Positions 32,923-41,617 are shown, counted from the first letter of the stretch. The stretch is DNA of 64,000 nucleotides from Novosphingobium sp. (GCA_024236175.1 JACKKY010000001.1:1240001-1304000); one strand, 5' to 3'. Program-made: numbers and translations. Notes: a model not told the origin generated them from the sequence alone.

Positions 32923-34185
32923 ATGGATATTCACAAGGCCCGCTTGCTCGCCGCAGTCGGCGGATTGGGCATCGCATTCGGCGGAGCGGCAAGCCCCGCA
33001 ATGGCGCAGGCAGGCAATGCCGATTTCCAGGATTTCTTCTTCAGCGCCTGCGAGGCGCCAACCGGTGCGCTGGCGAACCAGTGCGGCGTGTCCGCCGGCG
33101 GCGACCTGTCCGGCGACAGCGAATCCTCGCTGAACCCGAACCAGACGTCGGTCGCGGCCAGCAATGCCCTCGCCAAGGCGCAGGCACTGGCGGCCGAGAC
33201 CGAAGCGCGGCTCGAGGCGCTTCGCGACGAGGACAACGGGGAGCCGGGCGCCAATACCGGCAAGATCGCCGGTTTCGGCCCATGGAGCGTCTTCGCCAAT
33301 TTCGAGGCGGAATGGTTCGAACAGGACCGGCAGGCCTACGCCAACGAGCGCGCCTATGACGGGGACCGCTATCGCGGCACGATCGGCGTCGATTACCGGG
33401 CGGGCGCAAACGCGCATATCGGCCTCTCGCTGTCCTACGAGGATTATTCCTCCAGCTTCGTCGCCGACCTGCCCGGCAACAATTTCACGCCGCAGGCCAA
33501 TGGCGGCGGCGTGAAGAACGAAGCCATTTCGGCAAGCGTGTTCGCGTCCGTCGCGCTGGGCGAAAACGCCTGGTTCGACGCGTCGGCGGGCATCGGCTGG
33601 GCCGATTACGACTTCCGCCGCAACGCCGTATTCCAGGAAAGCTCACGCACGATCGCGCAGACCAACGTCAATGCGACGGGTTCCGCCGACGGCAAGCAGT
33701 ATTTCGCCTCCTTCGGCCTCGGCTACGACTATTCGGCGGGCGCGCTTTCGGTCGGCCCCTATGCCCGGCTCCGCTGGAGCCGCTCGACCATCGACGCTTA
33801 CACCGAGACCGACGCCAACGGCTCTGGCCTGGCGCTCAACGTCTCGAAACAGCGTGCCAATTCCCTGGCCAGCGTGCTCGGCGTGAACATGTCCCATGCG
33901 ATCGGGACAAGCTGGGGCGTGATCGTCCCGCAGGCGCGCTTCGAATACGAGCACGAGTTCGACGACGATGCGGCCACGACGTTCACCAGCTTGGTGCTCG
34001 ATTCGGCGAACACCCAGTTCGCCGTCGTCAACGATTCACCCGACCGCGACTATTTCAACGCCGGGATCGGCCTGCTCTTCGTGCTGCCGAACGGGATCAT
34101 GCCGTTCATCGATTACGAAGCGCTGCTCGGCTATTCGAATTTCGACCGCCACCGGGTGACGGCGGGCATCCGCTTCGAACTGTAG
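32923..34185 (+). CDS. Autotransporter-type outer-membrane beta-barrel protein
   Basis: This 420-residue protein has a signal peptide ending SPAMAQA, a short passenger-like region of about 100 residues with a helical stretch (ASNALAKAQALAAETEARLEAL), and a barrel of about 290 residues ending HRVTAGIRFEL. The barrel matches the autotransporter beta-domain type (FANFEAEWFEQDRQAY, RGTIGVDYRAGANAHIGLSLS). The passenger is too short for a classical autotransported adhesin, so it may act as a barrel anchor or exit channel for its operon partner, the caspase-like protein (inference). AGGGGAAA precedes the ATG. Confidence 0.8.
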   Translation: MDIHKARLLAAVGGLGIAFGGAASPAMAQAGNADFQDFFFSACEAPTGALANQCGVSAGGDLSGDSESSLNPNQTSVAASNALAKAQALAAETEARLEALRDEDNGEPGANTGKIAGFGPWSVFANFEAEWFEQDRQAYANERAYDGDRYRGTIGVDYRAGANAHIGLSLSYEDYSSSFVADLPGNNFTPQANGGGVKNEAISASVFASVALGENAWFDASAGIGWADYDFRRNAVFQESSRTIAQTNVNATGSADGKQYFASFGLGYDYSAGALSVGPYARLRWSRSTIDAYTETDANGSGLALNVSKQRANSLASVLGVNMSHAIGTSWGVIVPQARFEYEHEFDDDAATTFTSLVLDSANTQFAVVNDSPDRDYFNAGIGLLFVLPNGIMPFIDYEALLGYSNFDRHRVTAGIRFEL

Positions 34186-34191
34186 AGGCGG

Positions 34192-34206
34192 CCGCCCGCC
34201 GGGCGG
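34192..34206. terminator. Stem-loop between convergent genes
   Basis: CCGCCC-GCC-GGGCGG forms a six-base-pair GC stem with a three-base loop, exactly between the end of the beta-barrel gene and the end of the FAD-dependent oxidoreductase gene. No T-run follows, so it is only a candidate bidirectional terminator. Confidence 0.4.
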
Positions 34207-35913
34207 TCAGCCACTCATCCCGGCGATTTCCTGTTCCAGCAGCTCGCTGGGCCTGCCCACCGCGTGGAGCGCGGCGAGCCAGCCGTAGGTCATGCCGCGC
34301 GCGTTCGACACGCCGCTCTGCATGACCGCGCCGCTCTCCATGCGCGCAGCGGAATTGCCGGCGGCATACAGCCCCGGGATCGGCGCTTCGTCCCAGCCGA
34401 CGACATTGGCGTTGCGATCGATCTTGAGCCCGGCCGCGGGAATGCCGGTGGCGCCCATGCGGCTGAGCCGGACGGCATAGAAGGGCGGCTTGACGATCGG
34501 CCCGAGATTGGCGTTGGGCTTGTGCGTCTTGTCGCCGGTCATCCATGCGCCCCAGGGCTGTTCGCCCCGGCCGAAGTCGGGGTCCACCCCTTTTTCCGCA
34601 TTCCCGTTGAAGCGGGCGACGGTTTCGGCAAGGCCTTGCGGATCGATCCCGGCCTCGCGCGCCAGCTCCTCGATCGTGTCGGCGACAACGCCGAAACCCT
34701 TGGGCCAGTCCTGCCCCGGCATGATCGAGACGAAGGCGTATTTCTCGCGCGCCTGGCTGTCGATGACGATCCAGCACGGGAAATTGGGATGGGTCTGGTT
34801 CACGCCGTCGATTATGTCGGTCATGTAGTAGAACGAGCGGTAGAAGCCCTCGTTGCCGAAGCGCTTGCCCTGGCTGTTGACGACGATGTGGTGCGGCAAG
34901 CCGATGATCGGCATGGCGCTGCGCCATACCGGCAGGCCCTCGTCGGTCTCTTCGCCCGGCACGCTGAAGCCCGCCATGGATATCTCCGGCACGCGGGCGA
35001 CCTTGGCGCCGAACGGCCCGGCCAGCCTCATGTTGGCGCCGTCGATCGCCGAGAACAGCATGGATTCCGAATCGAGCTGGTTGCCCAGCGTCCTTTCGAG
35101 ATTGCGATTGCGCTCATAGCTGCTGACGGCGATCACCACACCCTTGTTCGCCTTGATGAACAGCTCCTGCCCGTCGCGGGTGGCGCGCACGCCGACGACC
35201 CGCTCGCCGTCCCCGATCAGCCCTTCGACATTGACGCCGGTTTCCAGGGGAATGCCCCGGTCGAGCGCGGCCTTCACGAAATAGGCCGCCAGCCCCGAAC
35301 CGGCGCAGCGCATGTCATTCGCGATGCGCTCGCCCATCAGTTCGAAATCCCAGTGGATCATTGCCGCCAGGCCGCCCTTGTCGGCGATGTCCTGCGTGGT
35401 CAGCGCATAGGGCACCTGCGGCGAAAGCCGCGTCTTGGGCTGCCATTCCTCTCCCAGGCTTGCGCCGGGGAAGGGTTCCACCTCGAGCAGGCGGCCTTCC
35501 GAAACGCTGTCGTTGGTGAGGCCGTAGTAATAGTCCGGACAGCCGCGGATGACGTTCATCCGAAGCCCCGCCTTCTCCTCGAAATATTTGAGCGCGAGCC
35601 GAGCGTGGACCGTCAGGTTCAGGATCGCCTCGTCCTCGCCGTATCCCATCGACAGGCGCCGCAGGTAGCGAAAGCCGCTTTGGGCAGAATCCTCGATACC
35701 CATCCCGGCTGCGTGATGATTGCCGGAAATCCAGACCTGCCCTTGCGACAGCGCGGTCACGCCGCCGACTTCGCCCGAGCGCTCGAGCACGATCGCCTTT
35801 GCCCCGTTGTCATGCGCGGTGATCGCCGCCGACAGGCCACCGATGCCCGAACCGACCGCGACAAGGTCGGCCTCGATGTCCCATTTCTCCGGCAGGTTGC
35901 GAATCGTCGGCAT
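34207..35913 (-). CDS. FAD-dependent oxidoreductase, fumarate reductase/ketosteroid dehydrogenase type
   Basis: This 568-residue flavoprotein has an N-terminal dinucleotide-binding motif DLVAVGSGIGGLSAAITAHDNG, the flavin-contact EVGGVTALSQGQVWISGN and the C-terminal FAD motif PIPGLYAAGNSAARMESG. The layout matches the FAD-binding 2 family that includes fumarate reductase, 3-ketosteroid-delta1-dehydrogenases and urocanate-reductase-like enzymes. The region GATGIPAAGLKIDRNANVVGWD is typical. The substrate is unknown. The ATG at 35913 is preceded by GGGAGAAACC. It is divergent from the phytanoyl-CoA-type dioxygenase, so the pair may share a pathway. Confidence 0.85.
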   Translation of the reverse strand: MPTIRNLPEKWDIEADLVAVGSGIGGLSAAITAHDNGAKAIVLERSGEVGGVTALSQGQVWISGNHHAAGMGIEDSAQSGFRYLRRLSMGYGEDEAILNLTVHARLALKYFEEKAGLRMNVIRGCPDYYYGLTNDSVSEGRLLEVEPFPGASLGEEWQPKTRLSPQVPYALTTQDIADKGGLAAMIHWDFELMGERIANDMRCAGSGLAAYFVKAALDRGIPLETGVNVEGLIGDGERVVGVRATRDGQELFIKANKGVVIAVSSYERNRNLERTLGNQLDSESMLFSAIDGANMRLAGPFGAKVARVPEISMAGFSVPGEETDEGLPVWRSAMPIIGLPHHIVVNSQGKRFGNEGFYRSFYYMTDIIDGVNQTHPNFPCWIVIDSQAREKYAFVSIMPGQDWPKGFGVVADTIEELAREAGIDPQGLAETVARFNGNAEKGVDPDFGRGEQPWGAWMTGDKTHKPNANLGPIVKPPFYAVRLSRMGATGIPAAGLKIDRNANVVGWDEAPIPGLYAAGNSAARMESGAVMQSGVSNARGMTYGWLAALHAVGRPSELLEQEIAGMSG

Positions 35914-36087
35914 GGTTTCTCCCTTTCCTTCGGCCCGTTGCGGGCCCTCGCGCGTACCCTTGGCGTCTCGTCGCGAAAAGACAAGACGAAGCTGGACTCG
36001 CGTGCCTGCCGCCGGCGGCCTTGGAGGCGCGGCAGCCTTGCTGTACCACGCCGGCCGACACTCTTCAGCGCAGGTCCGCCGCATCCG

Positions 36088-36807
36088 ATGAATGACACCG
36101 CATCCGAGACCGGGCAGTCTTTGGCCGATTTCGCCACGCGCGGCTTCGCCGGACCGCTGACGCTGATGCCCGAAGCGGAAATGAAGCGCCTGTCGGCGGA
36201 CCTCGAACCGCTGGTCGCTGCCGAACGCAGCCCGGAAACCTACTATTCCGCCGTCGCGCCCGCGGCCGGGCCGGACGAGCCCGTCGAGGCGTTCTACGAC
36301 GCCCATCGCCGCGATCCGCTGGTGCGGCAACTGGCAGGGCGCGGCGCGCTGGAAGGCTGGGCATCAGCCGTGCTGGATTGTCCGGTCCGGATCTGGCGCA
36401 CCACTTTCTGGATCAAGGCGCCGGGCGCGCGCCGGATCGAGTGGCACCAGGACACCTACAAGGACGAGGGGCTCGGCTCCTTTCCCAATGCCAATGTGTG
36501 GATCGCCCTCGACGAGGCGACGCCGGAAAACTGCATGCGCTTCGTTGCCGGAACCCATCGCGAGATCATCGCGCTGGAGCGTTTCAGGGACACGGAATAC
36601 GTCGACCGGCTCAAGGCGGGAGAGGAATTGCCCGACCCGCCGGTGTGCGGCGAGGTTGTCCCGATGCCGCTCAAACCCGGCCAATGCGTGCTGTTCGACG
36701 GCCGGGTGCTGCACGGTTCCCCGCCCAATCCGCGCACGCAGCGGCGAATCGGCCTCGTGGTTCGCTTCATCCCGCGCGACCTGGAGCTGCAGCACAAGGT
36801 CTATTGA
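36088..36807 (+). CDS. Phytanoyl-CoA dioxygenase (PhyH) family protein
   Basis: This 239-residue protein carries the non-heme iron triad of the PhyH family: His120-x-Asp122 in IEWHQDTYKD and His209 in GRVLHGSPPNP, with Arg220 as the likely 2-oxoglutarate anchor. WIALDEATPENCMRFVAGTH is a strong family segment. Members hydroxylate diverse small molecules, often in secondary metabolism or catabolism. The ATG at 36088 has no good ribosome-binding site. The gene converges on the ATP-grasp gene with a 25-base gap. Confidence 0.85.
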   Translation: MNDTASETGQSLADFATRGFAGPLTLMPEAEMKRLSADLEPLVAAERSPETYYSAVAPAAGPDEPVEAFYDAHRRDPLVRQLAGRGALEGWASAVLDCPVRIWRTTFWIKAPGARRIEWHQDTYKDEGLGSFPNANVWIALDEATPENCMRFVAGTHREIIALERFRDTEYVDRLKAGEELPDPPVCGEVVPMPLKPGQCVLFDGRVLHGSPPNPRTQRRIGLVVRFIPRDLELQHKVY

Positions 36808-36832
36808 CGGGCAGCGGCGATCCGGCCGTGGC

Positions 36833-38707
36833 CTACGGCTTGTCTGGGGCCCCGCCCCCCATTGCGAGGACGATATCGACCCACTGGCCGGGAGCGACCT
36901 TTCTTGCGGGAGCCGCCTTGCCGACCGGATTCCCGAGCCCGTCATTCACCAACAGACTGTCGACGAAGGGAGCAACCAGCGACGTCAGCGCCATGCCCTC
37001 GTCGTCCATCTCGGTCCGGTCGACCGCAAGCCAGTCGATCCCTTCGCATGGAACGCCATGCGTGAGGAAACTGGAATCGAGTTTCACGATCAGCTGTTCG
37101 ACCCTGCGTTCGCGCAGCAGCAACATCGCTCCTTCGAAACCGGAATTCGGCGGCAGCCGGGCGATCACGCTGCCGCCGAGCCAGACTTCCCCGTCCGCCA
37201 CGATCCCGGCGCTGACGCCGCGTTCGACAAGCTGCGTGCGCAACCGGGCCAGCCAGTCCGGACCGCTCTCGTCGCCAAGGACCAGGCCGACCGGAATTCT
37301 GCCTTTGTCGGGAAACAGGGAAGCGAGCAGCTTCTCGGCCGCATCCTCACCGAACTGGGGGCCGGCATTGATCTCGCAGATCCCGCCACCGACATCCATC
37401 CAGGAGCGGCCGATATCGGGGCAGATGAAATCCACCGCGGCGATGTCGAGACCGAACAGGCCGACTGCGCGCTCGGCCATGGCGATATTGTCGGGATGTA
37501 TCCGCTCGAGCGGCAATTCGGTCGTCACTCCGCCCGTGGAAACATTGGCGATCGATCTCAAGGCGACGAACTGGCCTTCGCTCGGCACGCTGCGCCAAGA
37601 CAGCGACTGTGCGGCAAGCATCCGCTCGGCCTCTCCGTCGGTCTCTATCCGTATGAGTCTCGCCATGCTGCCCTGCTGCCCGCGCTCGGGGTCGGCGTTG
37701 AGCGCTTCGAGCAATTCCCCCACCGTCAGCCGCCCATCGCCCGCGACGCCGCCCGGTGTCCGGATCCGTGCGCGATAAACCGATCCGTTGAAAACGTGCA
37801 GGCGGTGATCGATGCCGGCGATGTGCTCCTCGACCAGGACATTTTCGCTGAACCCGCGCGCTGCCGCATATGCGTCCCGGACCGCCTCGGCATCCTCCAG
37901 CCTCGCAAACACGCCTTCACCACGGTTCCTGTCGTTCGGCTTGACGACGACCGGAAAACCAATCCGCTCGGCCAGTTCGATCGCGTGATCCTCGTTGCGG
38001 GCCCGTGCACCTTCGGGAGCCGGCAGCATCTGCTTGCGGAGAAGTTGCGTCGTAAGCAGTTTCTTGCCGGTGAGCTCGGCTGCAATATGGGGTGTGACAT
38101 CGCTTACCGAGCTCATGAACCAGCGCAAACGGCGCCCGTTGCCCAGCTGGAGAATCTGCTTGGTGATCCGCTGCCAGGGAATGCCGGCAGCCTGAGCAGC
38201 GTCAAGCAGCAGGGGGGCAACCTTGCCGACGGGCGCCCGCGTTTGCAGCAAGGCGATATTGTCCTTCAGCTTCCGCCTGGTTTCCTCCGGCACGTGCTGC
38301 CCGTCACCAAGCGCGGCCAGTATCGCCACGACTGTTGTCGTCAGCTCGGCGAGCCGGCCTTGAAGCCCCTGCATGGCAGGCAGGCGAACATCCCACCTGT
38401 TGTCGGCGAGTTCCCTGACAAGCGGGTCGGCAAAAATCGGAAATCGCAAATGCCTGAGCACGGCGATGACCGTAGCCACCGTTTGCTCGACGATCGTGTC
38501 GCCGCCGCTGGCAGCGTATTTGCCAAAGGCCGCCTGCACCCGCGCAGCGGGGATCGCTCGCGGATCTCGGACAAGCAGCCGGACGCCAAGGCTGGGTTGG
38601 CGAATACCTTCGAACAGGCCGTTCGAAGCGACCAGCGCTTCTATGGCGATCGCGGGGCCCTCGCGCCCGGATGGCCCTGCCGCCCCTGCCGATTGCGGAT
38701 CGCTCAT
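36833..38707 (-). CDS. ATP-grasp enzyme, cyanophycin-synthetase/GshF-like, without Mur-ligase domain
   Basis: This 624-residue protein has an ATP-grasp domain in its middle (about residues 205-450) that matches cyanophycin synthetase and GshF: TTQLLRKQMLPAPEG, FPVVVKPNDRNRGEGV, NVLVEEHIAGIDHRLHVF, VGELLEALNADPERG, ANVSTGGVTTELPLERIHP, FGLDIAAVDFICPDI and EINAGPQFGE. The roughly 200 N-terminal residues are helical and unrecognised. The C-terminal 170 residues are not the Mur-ligase half of cyanophycin synthetase. ATP-grasp enzymes form amide bonds through acyl-phosphates, so a peptide or amino-acid conjugate product is likely. It follows the nicotianamine-synthase-like gene by 11 bases. The ATG at 38707 is chosen; a GTG at 38731 would overlap that gene. 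Confidence 0.75.
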   Translation of the reverse strand: MSDPQSAGAAGPSGREGPAIAIEALVASNGLFEGIRQPSLGVRLLVRDPRAIPAARVQAAFGKYAASGGDTIVEQTVATVIAVLRHLRFPIFADPLVRELADNRWDVRLPAMQGLQGRLAELTTTVVAILAALGDGQHVPEETRRKLKDNIALLQTRAPVGKVAPLLLDAAQAAGIPWQRITKQILQLGNGRRLRWFMSSVSDVTPHIAAELTGKKLLTTQLLRKQMLPAPEGARARNEDHAIELAERIGFPVVVKPNDRNRGEGVFARLEDAEAVRDAYAAARGFSENVLVEEHIAGIDHRLHVFNGSVYRARIRTPGGVAGDGRLTVGELLEALNADPERGQQGSMARLIRIETDGEAERMLAAQSLSWRSVPSEGQFVALRSIANVSTGGVTTELPLERIHPDNIAMAERAVGLFGLDIAAVDFICPDIGRSWMDVGGGICEINAGPQFGEDAAEKLLASLFPDKGRIPVGLVLGDESGPDWLARLRTQLVERGVSAGIVADGEVWLGGSVIARLPPNSGFEGAMLLLRERRVEQLIVKLDSSFLTHGVPCEGIDWLAVDRTEMDDEGMALTSLVAPFVDSLLVNDGLGNPVGKAAPARKVAPGQWVDIVLAMGGGAPDKP

Positions 38708-38718
38708 GCCCGGCCCGT

Positions 38719-39483
38719 TCAGCTTCGCCACTCGAGGAAGACGTCGCGGGACAGGTAGCGCGATCCGTCGCCGTAGCTACCGACGGAAAAGCATTCCGGG
38801 AGCGAGGCTTCGCCGAGATCGGCCCAGAGCCGGCCCAGGCCGTAAGGCTCGCGCACGACGACCTGGCATCCCGGCGGCGCGGTGCGCGCCACCTGCTCGA
38901 TCACCGCCGCCTTGGGGCTGACCATGTTGGCGATATAGACCACATCGGCCCCGGCGAAATCGAAGTGCCGGCCGTCGCAATGGACCGGATGCAGCGCCGG
39001 CCAGCCGAAGATGTCCTTGAGCCGCCCGGCGGCGTCGATCGCCCGCTCGACCACGTCCATGCACACGACATCGCCGCAACCGGCGCGCTCGATCACGTGA
39101 ATCGCCGTGACCGGCAGCTGGCCGCAGCCGATCATCACGAAGCGCATGTCGGGCTTCAGGGTGAGCCTGTCGAAAATGTCGGCAACGCGGTCGAAGGCCA
39201 TCTTCGCTTCCGGATCGGCGATCTCGCCGAAGCGCGCACCAGGATGCAGTGGGCGCGACATGATGTGCTCCAGCGCCTCGTTTTCCATGCGCAGGATATA
39301 TTCGGAATACACCCGTCTGCCGACGGCGGCGTAATCGGCGGCCGAATGGTCGGTGCGGAAGAACTCGTTCGCTTCCTGCTCGGCGACGCCTGCGGAAAGA
39401 TCGACGATCTCGTTGATCGCCGCCTTGGGGTCCTTGGTTTCGATGCCCCCCATCAATGCGGCCAATTCGTCGCGCCAACTCAT
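38719..39483 (-). CDS. Nicotianamine-synthase-like SAM-dependent enzyme
   Basis: This 254-residue protein has a Rossmann SAM-binding region RFVMIGCGQLPVTAIHVIERAG near residue 120, with GCGQLPVT resembling the GSGPLPLT motif of nicotianamine synthases. It is followed by CMDVVERAIDAAGRLKDIFG and ADVVYIANMVSPKAAVIEQV, also nicotianamine-synthase-like. Enzymes of this fold transfer aminopropyl or methyl groups from SAM; in bacteria they make opine metallophore precursors. A plain methyltransferase remains possible. It is the first gene of a two-gene operon with the ATP-grasp enzyme and is divergent from a 103-residue orphan. No opine dehydrogenase or metallophore transporter is nearby. Confidence 0.6.
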   Translation of the reverse strand: MSWRDELAALMGGIETKDPKAAINEIVDLSAGVAEQEANEFFRTDHSAADYAAVGRRVYSEYILRMENEALEHIMSRPLHPGARFGEIADPEAKMAFDRVADIFDRLTLKPDMRFVMIGCGQLPVTAIHVIERAGCGDVVCMDVVERAIDAAGRLKDIFGWPALHPVHCDGRHFDFAGADVVYIANMVSPKAAVIEQVARTAPPGCQVVVREPYGLGRLWADLGEASLPECFSVGSYGDGSRYLSRDVFLEWRS

Positions 39484-39678
39484 GGAATGGATCAACCCCG
39501 ATGCTTCCGGTTTCGCCTTGCGAAGGCCGCGCCATAGACGCGATCGCGCGGCAGTGCCATGGCGAAGACCGGGAAACCGGACGAACCCGGGCCGCGGCCA
39601 CCGGGTGCGTGCCGCCGACAACATCTCGTGGCGAGACGTGCCGCAAGATCAGGTCAGGTGGAAAATTTCGGACAAGCC

Positions 39679-39684
39679 TATAAG
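39679..39684 (+). promoter_or_regulatory. Candidate -10 box for the 103-residue gene
   Basis: TATAAG lies in a locally AT-rich stretch 38 bases before the GTG start at 39722. I see no clear -35 element at the proper distance, so this is tentative. Confidence 0.3.
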
Positions 39685-39721
39685 ATCGGACGAAGAACCG
39701 AACAGGTGGAAGGAGCAGTCG

Positions 39722-40033
39722 GTGCCGGGTGAAGGAGATCGTGTCCAGGATCAGAGCGTGGAACGGCTGCCGCAACAGCGATCGAGCAGTATCACCGATG
39801 AGCTGAACGAGATTCTCTCCATGCTGAAGGCCGCCTGCCCCGATGGTTCGACCATCACCTTCGACTTCGATGGCCGCCTCCACGTGCATATCGATGTGCA
39901 TCGTCTGGAAGACGTGATGAAGATCGAAGGTGTTCTGCCCACCCTTGGAGCCGGGATATTCCATGATGTCACGCGCGGAGACACGCCACATCACCCGATG
40001 TCGCATCGGCTGAGTGCGATTGTGGACCGTTGA
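39722..40033 (+). CDS. Hypothetical protein, 103 residues
   Basis: The gene starts at a GTG preceded by GGAAGGAG at ideal spacing (six bases). The protein has no family I recognise. It shows a polar N-terminus, an amphipathic helix (ITDELNEILSMLKAA), a beta-hairpin-like TITFDFDGRLHVHIDVH and a histidine-rich C-terminal part (HDVTRGDTPHHPMSHR). The alternating hydrophobic pattern and good ribosome-binding site argue for a real protein. It is divergent from the nicotianamine-synthase-like gene and ends 15 bases before the 3' end of the tRNA on the other strand. The histidines could bind metal, which would fit a metallophore-like neighbourhood (speculative). Confidence 0.55.
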   Translation: MPGEGDRVQDQSVERLPQQRSSSITDELNEILSMLKAACPDGSTITFDFDGRLHVHIDVHRLEDVMKIEGVLPTLGAGIFHDVTRGDTPHHPMSHRLSAIVDR

Positions 40034-40048
40034 AGACGGGAAAAGGAA

Positions 40049-40123
40049 TGGTGCTGCTGGGGAGGATTGAACTCCCGACCTCACCCTTACCAAGGGTGCG
40101 CTCTACCACTGAGCTACAGCAGC
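40049..40123 (-). tRNA. tRNA-Thr (GGT anticodon)
   Basis: Read on the minus strand, the gene begins GCTGCTG and ends CAGCAGC plus A and an encoded CCA (40049-40051), giving a perfect seven-base acceptor stem. The D-arm (TAGCTCAGTGGTAGAGC), the anticodon stem CACCC/GGGTG and the T-arm (GGGAGTTCAATCCTCCC) are complete. The anticodon loop reads TTGGTAA, so the anticodon is GGT and the amino acid threonine. Confidence 0.97.
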
Positions 40124-40251
40124 GGGGCCTAGACGGCTCTCGCCCCTCCGCCTCGAAAGGCAAGCCGGGACGGCGCGCGCTATTGTCCGCGCGCCCGGGA
40201 ATGTCAAGCTGAGGCTTGAGTTCGCCGGCATCAGGCGGCAGGAGGCGGACG

Positions 40252-40395
40252 ATGGACAAGGAGGCTAAAAACCCGACGCGCGAGGAGCGGCTCGCCGCCA
40301 AGCTGCGCGAGAACCTGCATCGCCGCAAGGCGCAGGCGCGCGCCCAGGACGGGGCGCAAAACCCCGCCCTTCCCAAAACCGCCCCGAAAAGCTAG
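40252..40395 (+). CDS. Small basic hypothetical protein, 47 residues
   Basis: This short gene starts with ATG after a strong GGAGG seven bases upstream and encodes a highly basic, helical peptide ([21 protein letters not shown]). It sits directly ahead of gpmA, 50 bases upstream. Similar short lysine/arginine/alanine-rich proteins are, from memory, common at this place in sphingomonads. Function is unknown; a nucleic-acid or ribosome contact would fit its charge but is only a guess. Confidence 0.65.
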   Translation: MDKEAKNPTREERLAAKLRENLHRRKAQARAQDGAQNPALPKTAPKS

Positions 40396-40445
40396 GGCCC
40401 CACGCTTCCCGTAGTGCCTTTCCATATGCAGGAGCGACCCGACCA

Positions 40446-41132
40446 GTGCCTCGCCTGATCCTTGTCCGCCACGGCCAGAGCCAGTGGAATCTGGAAAACC
40501 GTTTCACCGGCTGGTGGGACGTCGGCCTGACGCCGAAAGGCGAAGAGGAAGCGCGCGCCGCCGGGCGGCTGCTCGCCGAAAAGGGCATGCTGCCCTCGAT
40601 GGCGTTCACATCGTTCCAGACCCGCGCGATCAAGACGCTGCACCTGGCGCTGGAAGAAGCCGACCTGCTGTGGATCCCGGAAACCAAGGACTGGCGGCTG
40701 AACGAGCGGCACTACGGCGGCCTGACCGGGCTCGACAAGGCCGAGACGGCGGCCAAGCACGGCGACGAGCAGGTGAAGATCTGGCGCCGCAGCTTCGACA
40801 CGCCGCCGCCGCCGCTGGCGGCCGGATCGGAATTCGATCTGGCGAAGGACCCGCGCTACGCGGGCGTCGAGGTGCCGGCCACCGAAAGCCTGAAAGACAC
40901 CATCGCCCGCGTCCTGCCCTATTACGAAAGCTCCATCGCCCCGCACCTGAAAGCCGGCGCCACCGTGCTCGTCTCGGCGCATGGCAATTCGCTGCGCGCG
41001 CTGGTCAAGCATCTGTCCGGCATTTCCGACGAGGAGATCACCGGCCTCGAAATTCCCACCGGCCAGCCGATCGTCTATGAGCTGGACGAGGACCTCAATG
41101 CGCAGGAGCGCTATTACCTCTCGGAGAAATGA
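40446..41132 (+). CDS. gpmA: 2,3-bisphosphoglycerate-dependent phosphoglycerate mutase
   Basis: This 228-residue enzyme interconverts 3- and 2-phosphoglycerate in glycolysis and gluconeogenesis. The phospho-histidine motif [10 protein letters not shown] is at residues 6-15, with [27 protein letters not shown] and the second histidine in [16 protein letters not shown], all specific to the cofactor-dependent GpmA type. The start is GTG with AGGAG twelve bases upstream. It leads a tight run with purE, whose start lies two bases past the gpmA stop. Confidence 0.96.
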   Translation: MPRLILVRHGQSQWNLENRFTGWWDVGLTPKGEEEARAAGRLLAEKGMLPSMAFTSFQTRAIKTLHLALEEADLLWIPETKDWRLNERHYGGLTGLDKAETAAKHGDEQVKIWRRSFDTPPPPLAAGSEFDLAKDPRYAGVEVPATESLKDTIARVLPYYESSIAPHLKAGATVLVSAHGNSLRALVKHLSGISDEEITGLEIPTGQPIVYELDEDLNAQERYYLSEK

Positions 41133-41133
41133 A

Positions 41134-41613
41134 GTGAGCGCACCGGTCGCAATCGTCATGGGCAGCCAGTCCGACTGGGCGACGATGAAATGCGCCGCCG
41201 ACGCGCTCGACCAGCTGGGCGTCGCCTATGACGCGCGGATCGTTTCCGCCCACCGCACGCCCGACCGGCTCACCGCCTTCGCCACGGGCGCGGAAGCCGA
41301 GGGCTTCAAGGTCATCATCGCCGGGGCCGGCGGCGCGGCACATCTGCCCGGCATGGTTGCGGCGATGACGCACCTGCCCGTGCTCGGCGTGCCGGTGCAG
41401 TCGAAAGCGCTGTCGGGGCAGGACAGCCTCCTCTCGATCGTGCAGATGCCGGGAGGCGTGCCGGTCGGCACGCTGGCGATCGGCGAGGCCGGCGCGAAGA
41501 ATGCGGGGCTGCTCGCCGCCGCCATCCTCAGCCTCGGCGATCCGGAACTGGCCGAACGGCTCAAGGCGTTCCGCGCCAGCCAGACCGCGAGCGTCGCCGA
41601 GCGGCCTTCCTGA
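41134..41613 (+). CDS. purE: N5-carboxyaminoimidazole ribonucleotide mutase
   Basis: This 159-residue enzyme moves the carboxyl group of N5-CAIR to give CAIR in purine synthesis. The class I PurE motifs are present: [40 protein letters not shown] and [17 protein letters not shown]. It starts with GTG immediately after gpmA, with GGAGAAA as ribosome-binding site. It is followed four bases later by purK, its pathway partner. Confidence 0.97.
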   Translation: MSAPVAIVMGSQSDWATMKCAADALDQLGVAYDARIVSAHRTPDRLTAFATGAEAEGFKVIIAGAGGAAHLPGMVAAMTHLPVLGVPVQSKALSGQDSLLSIVQMPGGVPVGTLAIGEAGAKNAGLLAAAILSLGDPELAERLKAFRASQTASVAERPS

Positions 41614-41617
41614 GGCG

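Noticed and set aside
31356..33359. 667-codon frame overlapping the caspase-like and barrel genes
   Set aside because: It is a shifted frame over two genes with clear signal peptides, catalytic motifs and ribosome-binding sites.
34264..36087. Upstream extension of the PhyH-family gene
   Set aside because: The extension is antisense to the FAD-dependent oxidoreductase, and the PhyH family starts near the ATG at 36088.
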